From positions 434,001-498,000 of the forward strand of contig AP026134.1 in the NCBI GenBank assembly GCA_030295235.1: a stretch of 64,000 nt of DNA, in the 5' to 3' direction. Origin of the DNA: Fistulifera solaris. Its lineage: Eukaryota > Bacillariophyta > Bacillariophyceae > Naviculales > Stauroneidaceae. Under the pieces are notes generated by a model. It searched no databases. It had not been told where the DNA came from and saw only the letters and a list, made by a program, of their open reading frames with translations. Shown here piece by piece: positions 1 to 9,797 of the stretch (position 1 is the stretch's first letter; each line of letters starts with the position of its first letter). The position numbers were made by a program, and so were the translations under genes.

Positions 1-1690
1 AACATTCAGTAGTTGTTGTTTGTCGTCGGATGATAAGCAACAAAACTGAGCATTTTCCAAGAAAAGGTATCGATCGTCGTCATGATGCATTTCTCCTTCA
101 ATCTTGCATCTTGATGTCAACAACGAGTGAACCATGGCTGAAGCCATTTTCCCATTAGACTTTGACACTCTTGTTGAGGCAGATAAAACAAGGCTCCCGA
201 CCTGCCGCATTGCAACCTCCCGGGGTAACTCAGAAATCAAATCCCTAACAATCACTCCAAACGGCGAGTCTTCACTTGGATGCGCTCCAAGGCTACACGA
301 CTCAACTAGAATCTCGCACAATTGCTTCCCAATCCCGTCTCTATGGCAGAATTCCGGGGCCATTTTCCACACGTCACAAAGCAGCCGAATAACAGCTTTT
401 TGATTAACAGGAGGAAGGACGGTAAAGAATTGATTGGCTAAAAGGCGATCTAGCAGGCTGATCAATTGGTCCATCAAAGACTTTTTCTTCTCTGCCGACT
501 TCACCCCTTTTCATCCGTGCCTGTACTAACTCACTAAGAAGCTCAGTGACATGTAAAAGAGCAGGGAACTTATTGAGTTCCTTCAGATTTTCAGTACATA
601 GGGTTTTCGACACACGGACGACATCAAGAACAAGCTGTCGAGCCTCTTCGCCTTTTAAATGCGTAAATAATTTACTAAGAAACGCGGAAACGACGTTCTT
701 GAGCAGATCCAGATTGCCTTTGACCATCGCCCCTCCCACACAATCCAGTGCGCATTTAATAACCACGTTTCCTTTTGAATGAAGCTTCCCCGAAGGGCCT
801 CGACAAACTTGGAATAAAAGCTGGGAAATACCATCGATCGCGTCTTCCTGTAATCGTTTCGCTGCTTCCGTTCGGGGTTCGTCGGCAGCGGCTAGCGCTT
901 TCAGAACCCTTTTTAGATGCCGTTTCCTCGCCGAATCAGATTTTAGCTTCCTAATCAAGGGAGCAAAGGTTTCGGCCGATAAGCGACGGACTAATTCGCG
1001 ACGGTGGGCCAGCGTCCGACCGTAATACTGACGCATCTGTTCCAAACAGGGTTCGTCCCCGTCACTGACGATCGACTCGCAGTCGTATCGAAAAATGTAG
1101 GACAATGTGCGAAAAACAGCCTCGACTACCGTGACATCCATGGGGCGTTGCTGTTGATCTTTAGATGGATAGAGCAGATCATCCAAGAAGCGTGGCAATA
1201 TTTTGGTATGGAGGAACTTGTGTATTTCGTGTCGCATATCCCTGGCAAACACCGCATAGAGGTGTAAAATATCGGTGGTAGCGTGGTTAATTGAGAAAGA
1301 TCGAGCCTCTTCCCTATCTTCATCCGGAGAAAGTAAGTATTTGTTGAGTATATCAACGATAGCTTCTGCATGATGCAATACCTCGGGAAGCGATCGGACC
1401 AGATGCCATATCTCGCGATAAAATCTACCGAATACTTCCGACGCATTCCTATCCATGGCAATGTCCAGCTCTTCAGCCAAAGTCGATGTAGAGTCTTCGG
1501 TACCTTTCTCATCATCCTTTCGTTTCGAGTGAACCTGTTCCTCCCGAACGGCGGCCGTCGTCACGCCATATCGTCGTTTGTAGTTTCGGTATATATCAGC
1601 GGAAGCACTTTTGGCGCGTTTACGGGATGAAGCAAACCGGAGACGCGTCTTAGAACGCCCATCCTGATTGAATGTCTTGGTTGTCTCCAT
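1..1690 (-). CDS. UTP20: UTP20/DRIM-like small-subunit processome component, 5' part (runs off the window)
   Basis: The start codon at 1690 opens a basic N-terminus followed by alpha-helical HEAT-like sequence. The blocks around 'SYIFRYDC' and 'HRRELVRRLSAETFAPLIRK' match the UTP20/DRIM family, a nucleolar scaffold of about 2,500 or more residues for 18S rRNA processing. The frame from 1690 stops at 404, but a different minus-strand frame is open from about 530 to the window edge and keeps the same helical, Leu-rich character (for example 'KAVIRLLCDVWKMAPEFC'), so the gene continues beyond position 1. The frame change can be explained by a 43-base intron at 492-534, with donor GTGAGT and acceptor CGGCAG on the minus strand, or by one extra A in the A-run near 485. 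Only roughly the first 550 residues are in view. Family assignment is from remembered sequence similarity. Confidence 0.8.
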
Positions 1691-2288
1691 TTTGTTTCAA
1701 CGTTGTTTAATTGTGATTTGTTTCCAGGAAGAAAAATGTGAGAAGAAAATCATAAACGAAAACGTTTTGGTTGGTGACAATTGCGATGAGATCTCGGTTG
1801 ATGACAGACCAAAATCCTCCAGGAATTGTCTTCTCCCTCTAACAATTGTACATCGCGGATCGCGGCGAAGCTCTAGCACATAACTTTGACCCAATCTAGG
1901 TCAACAAACAGGCAATAAATAGCTACATCGATTGTTTATTCTAGTGCTGTGGCTACGAGAAGATTGCGAAGATTGCGAAGATCCCAACGTATAAAGATGA
2001 GACTATGATTTCCTTCAAATCCAAATGACATGAGACTATGATCTCCTTCACATCCACCTTACGGCGTAACTGACAGAAGTAAACTATTTCAACTGAAAGA
2101 ATATAAACTTGCTTAGTTCATAGCTTATAAAAGCGCTGCGTTTCATATTCATTACTTTCTCATTATCATTACAACGAAGTGTTTCTTGTTCTACATCAAG
2201 TACGGCATGTTAAAATATGAACGAGCTCGAAGCTCTTGTACTTGTACACACCCATCTTTTAGCTTGTCGATCGCTAGTCGTAAACGAT
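1691..2288. other. Intergenic, short direct repeats
   Basis: No convincing gene. Holds a three-fold 10-base repeat of the type GAAGATTGCG at about 1960-1985. An imperfect direct repeat of about 35 bases follows at about 1999-2062, with GAGACTATGAT followed by TCCTTC in both units. This is the start side of the UTP20 gene and the 3' side of the CENH3 gene. Confidence 0.5.
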
Positions 2289-2787
2289 CTATTCTCGATT
2301 CCATCCACGAATACGTCTCGCAAGTTGCATGTCTTTTGGCATAATTGTAACGCGTTTCCCATGAATGGCACAATGGTTTGCATCCTCAAACAATCCAACC
2401 AAGTGAGCCTCGGCGGCTTCTTGCAAAGCCAAAATGGCTGTTCCTTGCCATCGATAGGCAGTTCGGGACATTCCCTGCTGTATTTCACGAACGAGTCGAG
2501 CAAACGGCAAGCGTCGCAGAAGTAAATCCGTCGACCCTTGAAATTTGCGGATTTCTCGTAATGCACGTTCACCTTTTATCAGAGAGTTCACAGTGTGTGA
2601 GAAATCCCAAACAACCACAAATTCGCCCACTTGATAAAATCTACGTACCCGGTCTCATACGTCGCGTTCGTTTCACCCTAGGTTGTCGCTGAGCAGCTTC
2701 TTCGAAGGTTGGGCCACCTCGTGATCGACCTTGCCCTACTAAGCTCCCGCGTCCCCCTCGACGCGCTTGAGTCTTGTGTCTAACCAT
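2289..2787 (-). CDS. CENH3: Centromeric histone H3 variant (CENH3/CENP-A type)
   Basis: Two exons, 2649-2787 and 2289-2572, joined across a 76-base intron (2573-2648, donor GTACGT) in phase, give 140 residues. The N-terminus begins [12 protein letters not shown], like an H3 tail, but is short, Gly/Arg-rich and lacks the canonical ARTKQTARKS run. The histone fold is clear: '[19 protein letters not shown]', '[10 protein letters not shown]', '[16 protein letters not shown]' and '[20 protein letters not shown]'. Two features separate it from canonical H3. Loop 1 ('[13 protein letters not shown]') is one residue longer, and a Trp stands where H3 has Phe in the FQS motif, both hallmarks of CENP-A family proteins. 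It would replace H3 in centromeric nucleosomes. The start ATG at 2787 is chosen because it gives the H3-like N-terminus. Confidence 0.93.
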
Positions 2788-3194
2788 ATTTGATGCAATC
2801 AATCAACTTTGTTCTAGCTAATGAGGCCTTGCAATAGGAAAAATACTTCGATTTATCTGAAAAGCTATTACTCCGCCGCAAAGTGCTGCTTGTCGGTCAA
2901 CGCCCTGCGCAGAATGGAAGCAGAACGCGTACTGTCTGACCGTTAAAATCCCCTTAAATACTTGGCTTTCCCGACGAGGCGCGAAGAAGGAATATGGGGT
3001 TTGACCTACTTGAAAATTCATAGTGTCTATGCCAACGGAAAGTTAATGTCGAACAAATCTATTGTACGTAGTACGCCGCGTAAAATATTTATTTCTCGAC
3101 GGCTGAAAAGCTATGGACTCGAAGAGCCTCAAAACAAAATAGAAAGGAAAAATGAAACGACAAGGACGATTTCTAGACTAATGCAATAACAAGA
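2788..3194. other. Intergenic between CENH3 and the sirtuin gene
   Basis: About 400 bases with no supported gene. It must contain the CENH3 promoter (minus strand) and the 3' end of the sirtuin gene. No recognised motif or repeat. Confidence 0.5.
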
Positions 3195-4557
3195 TTACTT
3201 TTTGACAGTAGCAATAGAACGTTCGTGCTTCCTCTTCAGCTCGTCGTGCCAGCCTAAAAACCTAGCCAGTTCATTTATACGATCATCGCAGTCGCCTTGA
3301 ACAAATAAGCTGCCTTTTCTCGTAAAGTCTCCGACTAGATCGCGATTGATTAAAGCCTTTTTTGACCCCGAAGCCATTGAAGGGATCATCGATACCTAAT
3401 TTCGCCAATATGAGACACGACTGAGCAGGTTCCGAACAAGTAAGTGCTTGTGGACTCAAAGCAAAGAAATGACTTACCGGGGCTACTTGCAAGGACGTTC
3501 CCATGACCAACACCAAGTCCGTTTTCTTGACATCTCTATGTAGAGAAGAGTGAAACCGCTCTGGAAGATTCTCTCCAAAGAACACGATGTCCGGCTTGAC
3601 GTAGGAACCACATAAATGACAAAGTGGAACTTTGCCAAGTTCCACGATCGACTGCTTCACCTTTTCTGCATCCGCTGGTTTGCGACACGAGATGCACGTT
3701 GACGTTCGGTAATGGCCATGACATTCAATGAGAAGTTCCGCGGGTGTGTTGGCTAGATACTCCAATCCATCAATATTCTGCGTGTAATTTCGTAGCAATT
3801 TCTTCTTCTCTGCCAGGAGCGCAATAAACGAGTGTGTTACTGTTGGAACATGTTTCAGTCCTGGCCACATTTCTTGGGCCAAAGAACAGAAAGGCTGAGG
3901 CTTTTTGCGAAAAAAGTCTAGCTCAAAGACTGCTTCCGGGTAGGGGAGGCGGAACTTTTGAAGGTTATCGTACTGTAATGCAATCCGAAAAATAAAACAT
4001 GTTAGATCATCATCAATTTACCAGCTCCGAGTTGAATAATCAAAATGCTGCAAACTCACCAAACCGGATCCCGGCGTACGAAAGTCGGGTATACCCGCTG
4101 AAACACTGATCCCCGCCCCCGTCAAGACGAGAATATTCTGCGATTCTTGGATCCAAAAACCCAATTGTTTCACCGAATGAGGTAAACTCTTGATCCACTC
4201 GTCGTCATGACGCGCTTCGAGCGGTGACGTATCTACTATTTTGAGTGATTCGATTTGATTCTGCAGCGAATCCACGTCGCTTTCCGAACCATCACTCAAG
4301 TCACTTCCCGTAGGTCGAAGTGTGCCATCCGACCGAGCAGTTTCATCTGCTCCGGAGACACTGCTTTCCGAGCGTAACGTGTTTTTCCTCGTAGTCATAA
4401 AAGTAGATTGAATGGAGTATATTGTTCTGGAACTAATGACAGAGGGTGCCGGACTGAATGAGCCGAGTCGACGTTGATGAGAAAACGAAAAGCTGTTGCT
4501 AATGCGATAATGCCGGAAAAAGACCTGGGAGTTTTTTCCTTGCAGCATACAAAACAA
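3195..4557 (-). CDS. SIR2 family NAD-dependent protein deacetylase (class I, SIRT2-like)
   Basis: Three exons: 4060-4557, 3478-3972 and 3195-3395. Introns lie at 3973-4059 (GTGAGT..ACAG) and 3396-3477 (GTAAGT..TTAG), and both junctions restore family sequence exactly: 'GIPDFRTPGSGL|YDNLQKF' and 'QVAP|VSMIPSMAS'. The product is about 397 residues. Visible sirtuin motifs are the NAD-binding 'TGAGISVSAGIPDFR', 'NYTQNIDGLE', the catalytic His in 'ECHGHYRTSTC', two zinc-binding C-x2-C pairs (CISC and CHLC), 'PDIVFFGENLP', 'VMGTSLQVAP' and 'LINRDLVG'. It removes acyl groups from lysines using NAD. The first ATG at 4557 gives a basic, hydrophobic leader of about 53 residues before a second Met at 4398; the leader could be an organelle signal or simply 5' UTR. 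C-terminal tail is short. Confidence 0.95.
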
Positions 4558-5318
4558 TAGGATGCAAGCTTGATCTGCAGAACGACCGATAATTCAGAAT
4601 AAAATTGTTAACCAAGTGCTTGGCTATTGAAACGTCGCGATGCTTGCGATGTCTCTTTTACTGTACAAGTATTAGGTGTATTGTTGTCTTCGTATTTACT
4701 ATAGGCCAAAATGTTTTTTGCCGTGACTACGACTACGGTCAGTCCTATTCCGTAAACGCCGTTCGTTTTGCAAACTCGCAAAGCTTTCTTTGCTTGAATT
4801 ACAATGCAATAGCCACCAGCTGCATTATTTACAAATGCGGGTATCAATTCATGATGATGTAGAAAAGTCTAGTGAAGCGTTCCTTCCATATTTACTGTAG
4901 CCCCAAAATGAAGGCGACCTTTCATCACGACTGCAATTCAGTCATGAATGACCCATTTTCTTCGCAACTTCGCCAACTCATTTTAGGCGTCCACCACAAT
5001 CTAGATTTACAACCGCGATAGTTTGCCTTACTTCTGTAGATGTCATGATTGCGCTGGTTCAATTTGATGCGCCAGTAAAAAGGGCGTCTTTCCTCGACTT
5101 TTAAAGCGAAGCCACGTTATGTACGACTCGATTTCAGTCACGAAATTGAAACAGGCGGACGAGGGACGAGTAATAAACAGCATCTTCACAAAATCACAAA
5201 ATACAAGTAATAAGGATGCACCATTTGACATGGTGGTATGTGTCGATCCTTCCTTGTACTAATATCAAAAATCGTTCTTATCTTCTTAGCTCGAGTAGCC
5301 TATTCTCTTACGAACCAA
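4558..5318. other. Intergenic with a dispersed-repeat copy
   Basis: No supported gene. A copy of the roughly 60-base dispersed repeat lies at 4891-4946 (see its own entry) and a half palindrome GATTTCAGTCACGAAAT near 5126. The region lies between the divergent sirtuin (-) and HD-domain (+) genes and so contains both promoters. Confidence 0.5.
4891..4946 (+). repeat. Dispersed short repeat, copy A (TTTACTGTAGCCCCAAAATG ... CACGACTG..TTCAGTCATGA)
   Basis: Starts with a TTTACTRTAGYCCCAAA-like block, contains AAGGCGACCTTTCATCACGACTG and ends with the palindrome-forming TTCAGTCATGA. The same order of blocks recurs at 9617-9675 and 55660-55718, and in reverse orientation at 49537-49606. Confidence 0.7.
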
Positions 5319-6047
5319 ATGAATACTGCCACCGGCGCGCTATCGTTCGTCACCGATATTTGTGGTGCATTGAAAGAACTGAAACGCACCGGATGGGTGA
5401 TGCGTCAGGTGCCCTTTCCGGAATCCGACAGCGACCACATGCATCGGTGTGCCATGTGTGCTCTACTCGTGAGTCAACCAGTGGATCCGTTGGATGATTA
5501 TTCCACGGACAGCACCTATCATCCCAGCCAGGTGGACAGTGGCAAGTTGTTGAAAATGGCCGTCACGCACGACTTGTGCGAATCACTGGCCGGCGATATT
5601 ACTCCCTTTTGTGGAGTGGATCACAATGATAAGCATGCGAAAGAAATGGCCTCCATGCAACGGATTCGTAGCATTGTGGGTGATCCTCTAGGAGAAGAGC
5701 TTTTCAATTTGTGGATGGAGTATGAAAGACAAGAAACAGTAGAAGCAATCTATTGCAAAGACATTGATAAATTTGAGATGGTCGTTCAAGCCTATGAATA
5801 TGAGAAAAAGTATTTACAGGTCAAGCCGAAGGATGTGGACCCTTTACAGGATTTGATGGAAGGCGAGGAACTGCCTTCTGTGGTTGACCAGCCATTGCGT
5901 CGCTTTTTCAAAACAACAAATTCTGTTTTTCGAACGCCATTATTCCGACGTTTAGATAATGAGCTTCGATATAGAAGAGAAGCGATGCTAAACGAGAAAG
6001 GAGGATGGGGTGTAACACAAGAAGAGCGACAGACGTATGGCAGTTAA
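5319..6047 (+). CDS. HDDC2: HD-domain nucleotidase, HDDC2/YfbR type
   Basis: A single open frame of about 242 residues from the ATG at 5319; the frame is open upstream to 5238 with another ATG, but homology begins with 'TGALSFVTDICGALKELKRTGW'. It matches HDDC2: 'TGWVMRQVPFPESDSDHMHR' with the first metal His in 'SDHMHR', the HD pair in 'VTHDLCESLAGDI', and a distal Asp in 'KDIDKFEMVVQAYEYE'. This family dephosphorylates deoxynucleoside 5'-monophosphates (bacterial YfbR; human HDDC2 by relationship). An insertion of about 20 residues rich in Asp/Ser/Thr ('DDYSTDSTYHPSQVD') sits between the first His helix and the HD pair. The C-terminal 60 residues ('PLRRFFKTTNSVFRTP...') are specific to this protein. 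No frame break. Confidence 0.92.
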   Translation: MNTATGALSFVTDICGALKELKRTGWVMRQVPFPESDSDHMHRCAMCALLVSQPVDPLDDYSTDSTYHPSQVDSGKLLKMAVTHDLCESLAGDITPFCGVDHNDKHAKEMASMQRIRSIVGDPLGEELFNLWMEYERQETVEAIYCKDIDKFEMVVQAYEYEKKYLQVKPKDVDPLQDLMEGEELPSVVDQPLRRFFKTTNSVFRTPLFRRLDNELRYRREAMLNEKGGWGVTQEERQTYGS

Positions 6048-6290
6048 CGATCTTAAAGAAACAGATGTCGAAGAGAAAATATAGAGTTGATGCGGTCGCC
6101 TTGTTCTATATCAACTAGTCACTCGCGTTCGCTCTTGTCGATGTACAAGAACAAGCTAAAAGCCACCAATAGTCAGTAAATGAAGAAGAATGTAGAAATG
6201 GATAAAAAGACAAAACAAACGAAAAGTGTGCACAGTAAAGTCGTAAAAGTTCATGTAATTATATTGTTAGTTGAGGTCAATCGAGGGGAC

Positions 6291-6737
6291 CTAAGCAGTA
6301 AGAGGAGGTCGAGGAATATTCTCAAAGGCACCCAGTTGAACACTTCGCGGCAACGTGGCCCGCTTTCGACGCTTTGCCAGTGGAGAATCCGGGCACACCA
6401 ATTCAAACACATTGGAGCATTTCGGAGTCTGAATATTCGAATAATCGTGCCCCGCTGGTACTGGACTCGAAGGAGGAATTTCCCGAAGAATGATAGTATC
6501 TTCTTCCTCACCCTCGGAGTGATAGCTGAAAAACTCGGAAGATTCGGAACATTCCACTGTGGCCAACGTGTTTTGCGACTGCTCGAGAGAATTAGGTGCC
6601 TTCGGTTTACTCGCTAAATCGAAGAATTCCACCGAAAAGTTATCTGAACTGAGCATACTTGACGTTAATGATTCATCCAAAGTGGGAAGCATCTGAGACA
6701 GCTTCCTTCGACGTTGCAGCGCTTCATGGGAAGTCAA
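6291..6737 (-). CDS. Hypothetical acidic Ser-rich protein
   Basis: An open frame of 148 codons from an ATG at 6737, tail to tail with the HD-domain gene. It begins 'MTSHEALQRRRKLSQMLP', then is rich in Ser and Glu ('SSEFFSYHSEGEEEDTIIL'), and has a basic patch 'LAKRRKRATLPRS' that could be a nuclear localisation signal. No fold is recognised; low-complexity composition suggests disorder. The start could be elsewhere because no homology anchors it. Kept because length and composition are unlike a shadow frame and nothing else occupies the strand. Confidence 0.45.
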   Translation of the reverse strand: MTSHEALQRRRKLSQMLPTLDESLTSSMLSSDNFSVEFFDLASKPKAPNSLEQSQNTLATVECSESSEFFSYHSEGEEEDTIILREIPPSSPVPAGHDYSNIQTPKCSNVFELVCPDSPLAKRRKRATLPRSVQLGAFENIPRPPLTA

Positions 6738-7649
6738 TTTTTTTCTGTCTTTTTGAAATTCAATTTACGGAAGCCAGCGATGATTGCATTTGCGGTGTTT
6801 ACTCCCTGAGTAGCCATGTCCTTATCACAACACAACTTTCTAGATCAAGAAAGGATAGAAACAAGAATGCTTGATTGAATAGGTTTCCTTTTGGTGTCAA
6901 ACGATGTCGTTTGCTTTTTGTTCTCTCTAGAGCAGCACCACTTTTCCATCAATTCACGCACGACTTTTTCCTTTGTTTGTGTTTACTGGTTATTCGGAGT
7001 TCGGAGTGTATTTTTGCCTACTTTTTCGTGTATACTGCGAATGCCTTGATGCCAAAACTTATCTGCCATTACTGTGTAGAAATTATACGAGAGAAACAGT
7101 AGGCCAAGACATTTTCCTTTGAGAAAACCTCCCAATCCTATTCTTCCACTACTATTTGACTTATTACTCCAAGTTTATTTTTGTGAGTATATTAATTTAA
7201 GTTGGTGGGGAGAAATAAGAAAGTAATTATGCCATACCATAATGTACTAGCTTCGGCATCATGAATCAATCATGACTCTACACTGTCTGATTTTGAGTAC
7301 TTTTTCCGATTCAACATATTGTGACATCATACTCGAGACTCGGAACCTTGACCGTGGAGGAGGAGTCAGTCTGACTGAAATACTGGTACTGGTACTGCAC
7401 CATGAAAGTGAAAGAGGTTGTCGTCAGCCAGTAAAGCACACGCAAGGCACACGTCAACCAAAAAATGATCAAGAGATGAGGTGAAAAGAAAAGAAGAAAC
7501 TTTCCACCCCCTTGTTGACGTGGAAGCCGAAAAGTCCACCCCAATGAGACGTGGCTTTCAAGTTACAAGTACTAGTAGTTTCTAGACGCAGCACGCAGCA
7601 TCCTTATCTTTCAACCTTTTCACTTTCATTTGCATTCAAAATTTAGCTT
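6738..7649. other. Intergenic, about 0.9 kb
   Basis: No supported gene. A-T rich in the middle. A GTACTGGTACTG tract with a flanking CAGTCTGACTGAAA palindrome-like block lies at about 7364-7402, resembling the pairing of GTAC tract and CTGA palindrome seen elsewhere in the window. Contains the promoter of the CLC gene. Confidence 0.45.
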
Positions 7650-9506
7650 ATGAGGCAAATGATGATTCATTCTTTGTATCGAAGATTGGATGTGCAATTC
7701 ATGATTCTGCTGCTGAACGGAATACTTTTAAGTGATGAATCTCTTTACACAACTGCTTTTTCGACTTCAAGAACCGTGTCTTCTCACACACAAATCAGAC
7801 CTCACAGTCTCAGAATGAGTCATTTACCGATAGCAACGAAAGATGAGAGCGACACTGCAATTCATAACGAATACTTGCAAGACAACATGGACATATTCTT
7901 CGATGAAATCGAATCCCCCAGCGCGAGTGCACAAAAACAATTGACAACACTGGCCACAGCCAGCATTGTTGGGGTCTTGACCGGCGTGAACATTGTTATT
8001 TTTAAGAGATCGATCGAAGTCATGCGTGAATTTTGCTACGGAGACTCGTATATTGCGAACCATTTTCCGCTTTTTTCGATTCCGATGATTGGAGGAATAG
8101 CGGTTGGATTAGTCTTGTTGAGTGGGGAATTACCTCCCGGGTTACGACAAACAGTGACCGAAGTGGACCGCGACAGTATGGCTTCGATGATGCCCGAACG
8201 CACCGCCGAGAGATCACCATTGCGTCAGCTCCAACAGGGTGCACGTAAAGCCTTTGCCGCGGCAACAACCTTAGGGTCAGGAAACAGTCTTGGACCCGAG
8301 GGACCTTCCGTGGAGGCTGGTATGACAATGGCTCGTGTTGTATCCAATTTTGTCAATGATGATCGCACTCGGCGGTTTCAAGAGAATGCCCGTAAAGTCC
8401 TGGTGAGCCGAGGTGAATCAAGCGAAGACAGACGCGACGGATACTGGTCTCAGCTTGACGACAGTCCTATAATTCACGAAGCGATCAAGCGTCGGCGTTT
8501 GTTTTTGTCCTGTGGAGCCGCGGCGGGGGTCTCCGCTGGTTTCAATGCGCCCTTGGCAGGAGTATTTTTCGCCTTGGAGGTGGTTCAACGAGCTCTCCTT
8601 GCAGCAAGTGAAGAAGACGACGACACACCAAACAGTAAAACGCAAGACTCCCTTACAGTCGATTCGATCAGCATTAGTGCAATTCTTCTTTCCTCGGTGC
8701 TCTCTGCACTTGTAATTAAGTTCCTTTTAGGGAGTGAAGAAGCTCTGAGAGTCCCATCGTTTTCCTTGACGAATCCGCTTTTTGAGCTTCCGCTTTACCT
8801 TCTGTTGGGTTCTTTTGCTGGAATACTGGCGGCTTCCTTCAGTGCATTCGCGAAACTTACCAAGTCTGTTTTTGTAGGGGAGCTTGGTCCTGAATTTTTG
8901 AAGGACTTTTTCAAAACGATACCCAAGAACACGAAACCTTTGGTTGGTTCGTTGTTTTGTGGGTTAATGGGTGTCACCTACCCACAAACTCTTTTCTTTG
9001 GTTACGAGACACTCAATGGTCTTTTGGCCAGCAAAGTATTTCCAACGCAGGACGCACTATCACTACTAGCTGCGAAATTCTCCACCACTGCGGTGGCTGC
9101 TTCCTCTGGACTGGTGGGCGGAACGTTTGCTCCTTCCATTTTCTTGGGCGGTATGCTTGGGGCGGCCTTTCACAACTCTGCGGAATCCTTTGCTCATTTT
9201 CTGACGAATACATTCCCGCAAATCAGCCCACTGGTGTTTGACGTCTCCGACTTGCCCGCGTATGCCATGGTAGGCGGCGCAAGCGTACTTGCTGCACTTT
9301 TCCGCGCGCCGCTTACGGCCAGTCTGCTATTGTTTGAAAGCACAAAGAACTATGATGTGATTCTACCGTTAATGGCAAGCGCGGGCATCGGAAGCCTCGT
9401 TGGCGACATCATTGAGCAATTGTTGGAGGAACAACGGAGAGATTTAGACAATGTTTCTTGGGGTGATCTGGCCATGAAAAATGCACAAAAAGGTGATGAA
9501 CATTAA
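7650..9506 (+). CDS. CLC-family chloride channel/transporter, plastid-type
   Basis: An uninterrupted frame of 618 residues. The CLC selectivity region is present as 'GSGNSLGPEGPSVEAG' (about residues 210-225), including the Glu of the GxEGP motif used as the proton/gating glutamate in CLC proteins, and 'GVSAGFNAPLAGVFFALE' follows. Later helices include 'GLVGGTFAPSIFLGGMLGAAF' and 'FRAPLTASLLLFE'. The usual GKEGP Lys/Arg is replaced by Pro-flanked 'LGPEGP', as in the plant CLC-e/f branch as I recall it. The N-terminus has a hydrophobic stretch 'FMILLLNGILL' followed by 'YTTAFSTSR', a plausible bipartite plastid presequence. There are no C-terminal CBS domains; the protein ends shortly after the last helix. 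Predicted to move chloride or nitrate across an organelle membrane. Confidence 0.92.
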   Translation: MRQMMIHSLYRRLDVQFMILLLNGILLSDESLYTTAFSTSRTVSSHTQIRPHSLRMSHLPIATKDESDTAIHNEYLQDNMDIFFDEIESPSASAQKQLTTLATASIVGVLTGVNIVIFKRSIEVMREFCYGDSYIANHFPLFSIPMIGGIAVGLVLLSGELPPGLRQTVTEVDRDSMASMMPERTAERSPLRQLQQGARKAFAAATTLGSGNSLGPEGPSVEAGMTMARVVSNFVNDDRTRRFQENARKVLVSRGESSEDRRDGYWSQLDDSPIIHEAIKRRRLFLSCGAAAGVSAGFNAPLAGVFFALEVVQRALLAASEEDDDTPNSKTQDSLTVDSISISAILLSSVLSALVIKFLLGSEEALRVPSFSLTNPLFELPLYLLLGSFAGILAASFSAFAKLTKSVFVGELGPEFLKDFFKTIPKNTKPLVGSLFCGLMGVTYPQTLFFGYETLNGLLASKVFPTQDALSLLAAKFSTTAVAASSGLVGGTFAPSIFLGGMLGAAFHNSAESFAHFLTNTFPQISPLVFDVSDLPAYAMVGGASVLAALFRAPLTASLLLFESTKNYDVILPLMASAGIGSLVGDIIEQLLEEQRRDLDNVSWGDLAMKNAQKGDEH

Positions 9507-9797
9507 AGGCGATTCTTTTTTTTTTATTAGGCTTTTGCTAGATTTCGTATACATTTGCAATGCACAGCTTGATCTTTGATGACATGAAAACGGTGGGGGT
9601 TGGTTCACTTCACCTGTTTTTACTATAGTCCCAAAGTGTTGGCTGTTTTTCATCACGACTGGTTTCAGTCATGAGAAAACCGTCCATTTTCTGACCTTCA
9701 CCCGTTCACGTGAAAATAGCGACAGCCGCTCCTCTGCTTGAAAGGCATTGCTTCGATGCACCAAAGAGTGAAAAGCAATAAACCATTGCTCGTCATT
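9507..9797. other. Short intergenic spacer with a repeat copy
   Basis: Holds a T-run just after the CLC stop and copy B of the dispersed repeat at 9617-9675, which therefore lies 120-180 bases upstream of the PRP19 start. Confidence 0.5.
9617..9675 (+). repeat. Dispersed short repeat, copy B
   Basis: TTTTACTATAGTCCCAAAGTG, then TTTTTCATCACGACTG and TTTCAGTCATGA. Same block order as the copies at 4891 and 55660. Confidence 0.7.

Noticed and set aside
3283-3480. Read-through frame of the sirtuin after 'QVAP'
   Set aside because: It loses the conserved LINRE-like motif; splicing of 3396-3477 restores it.
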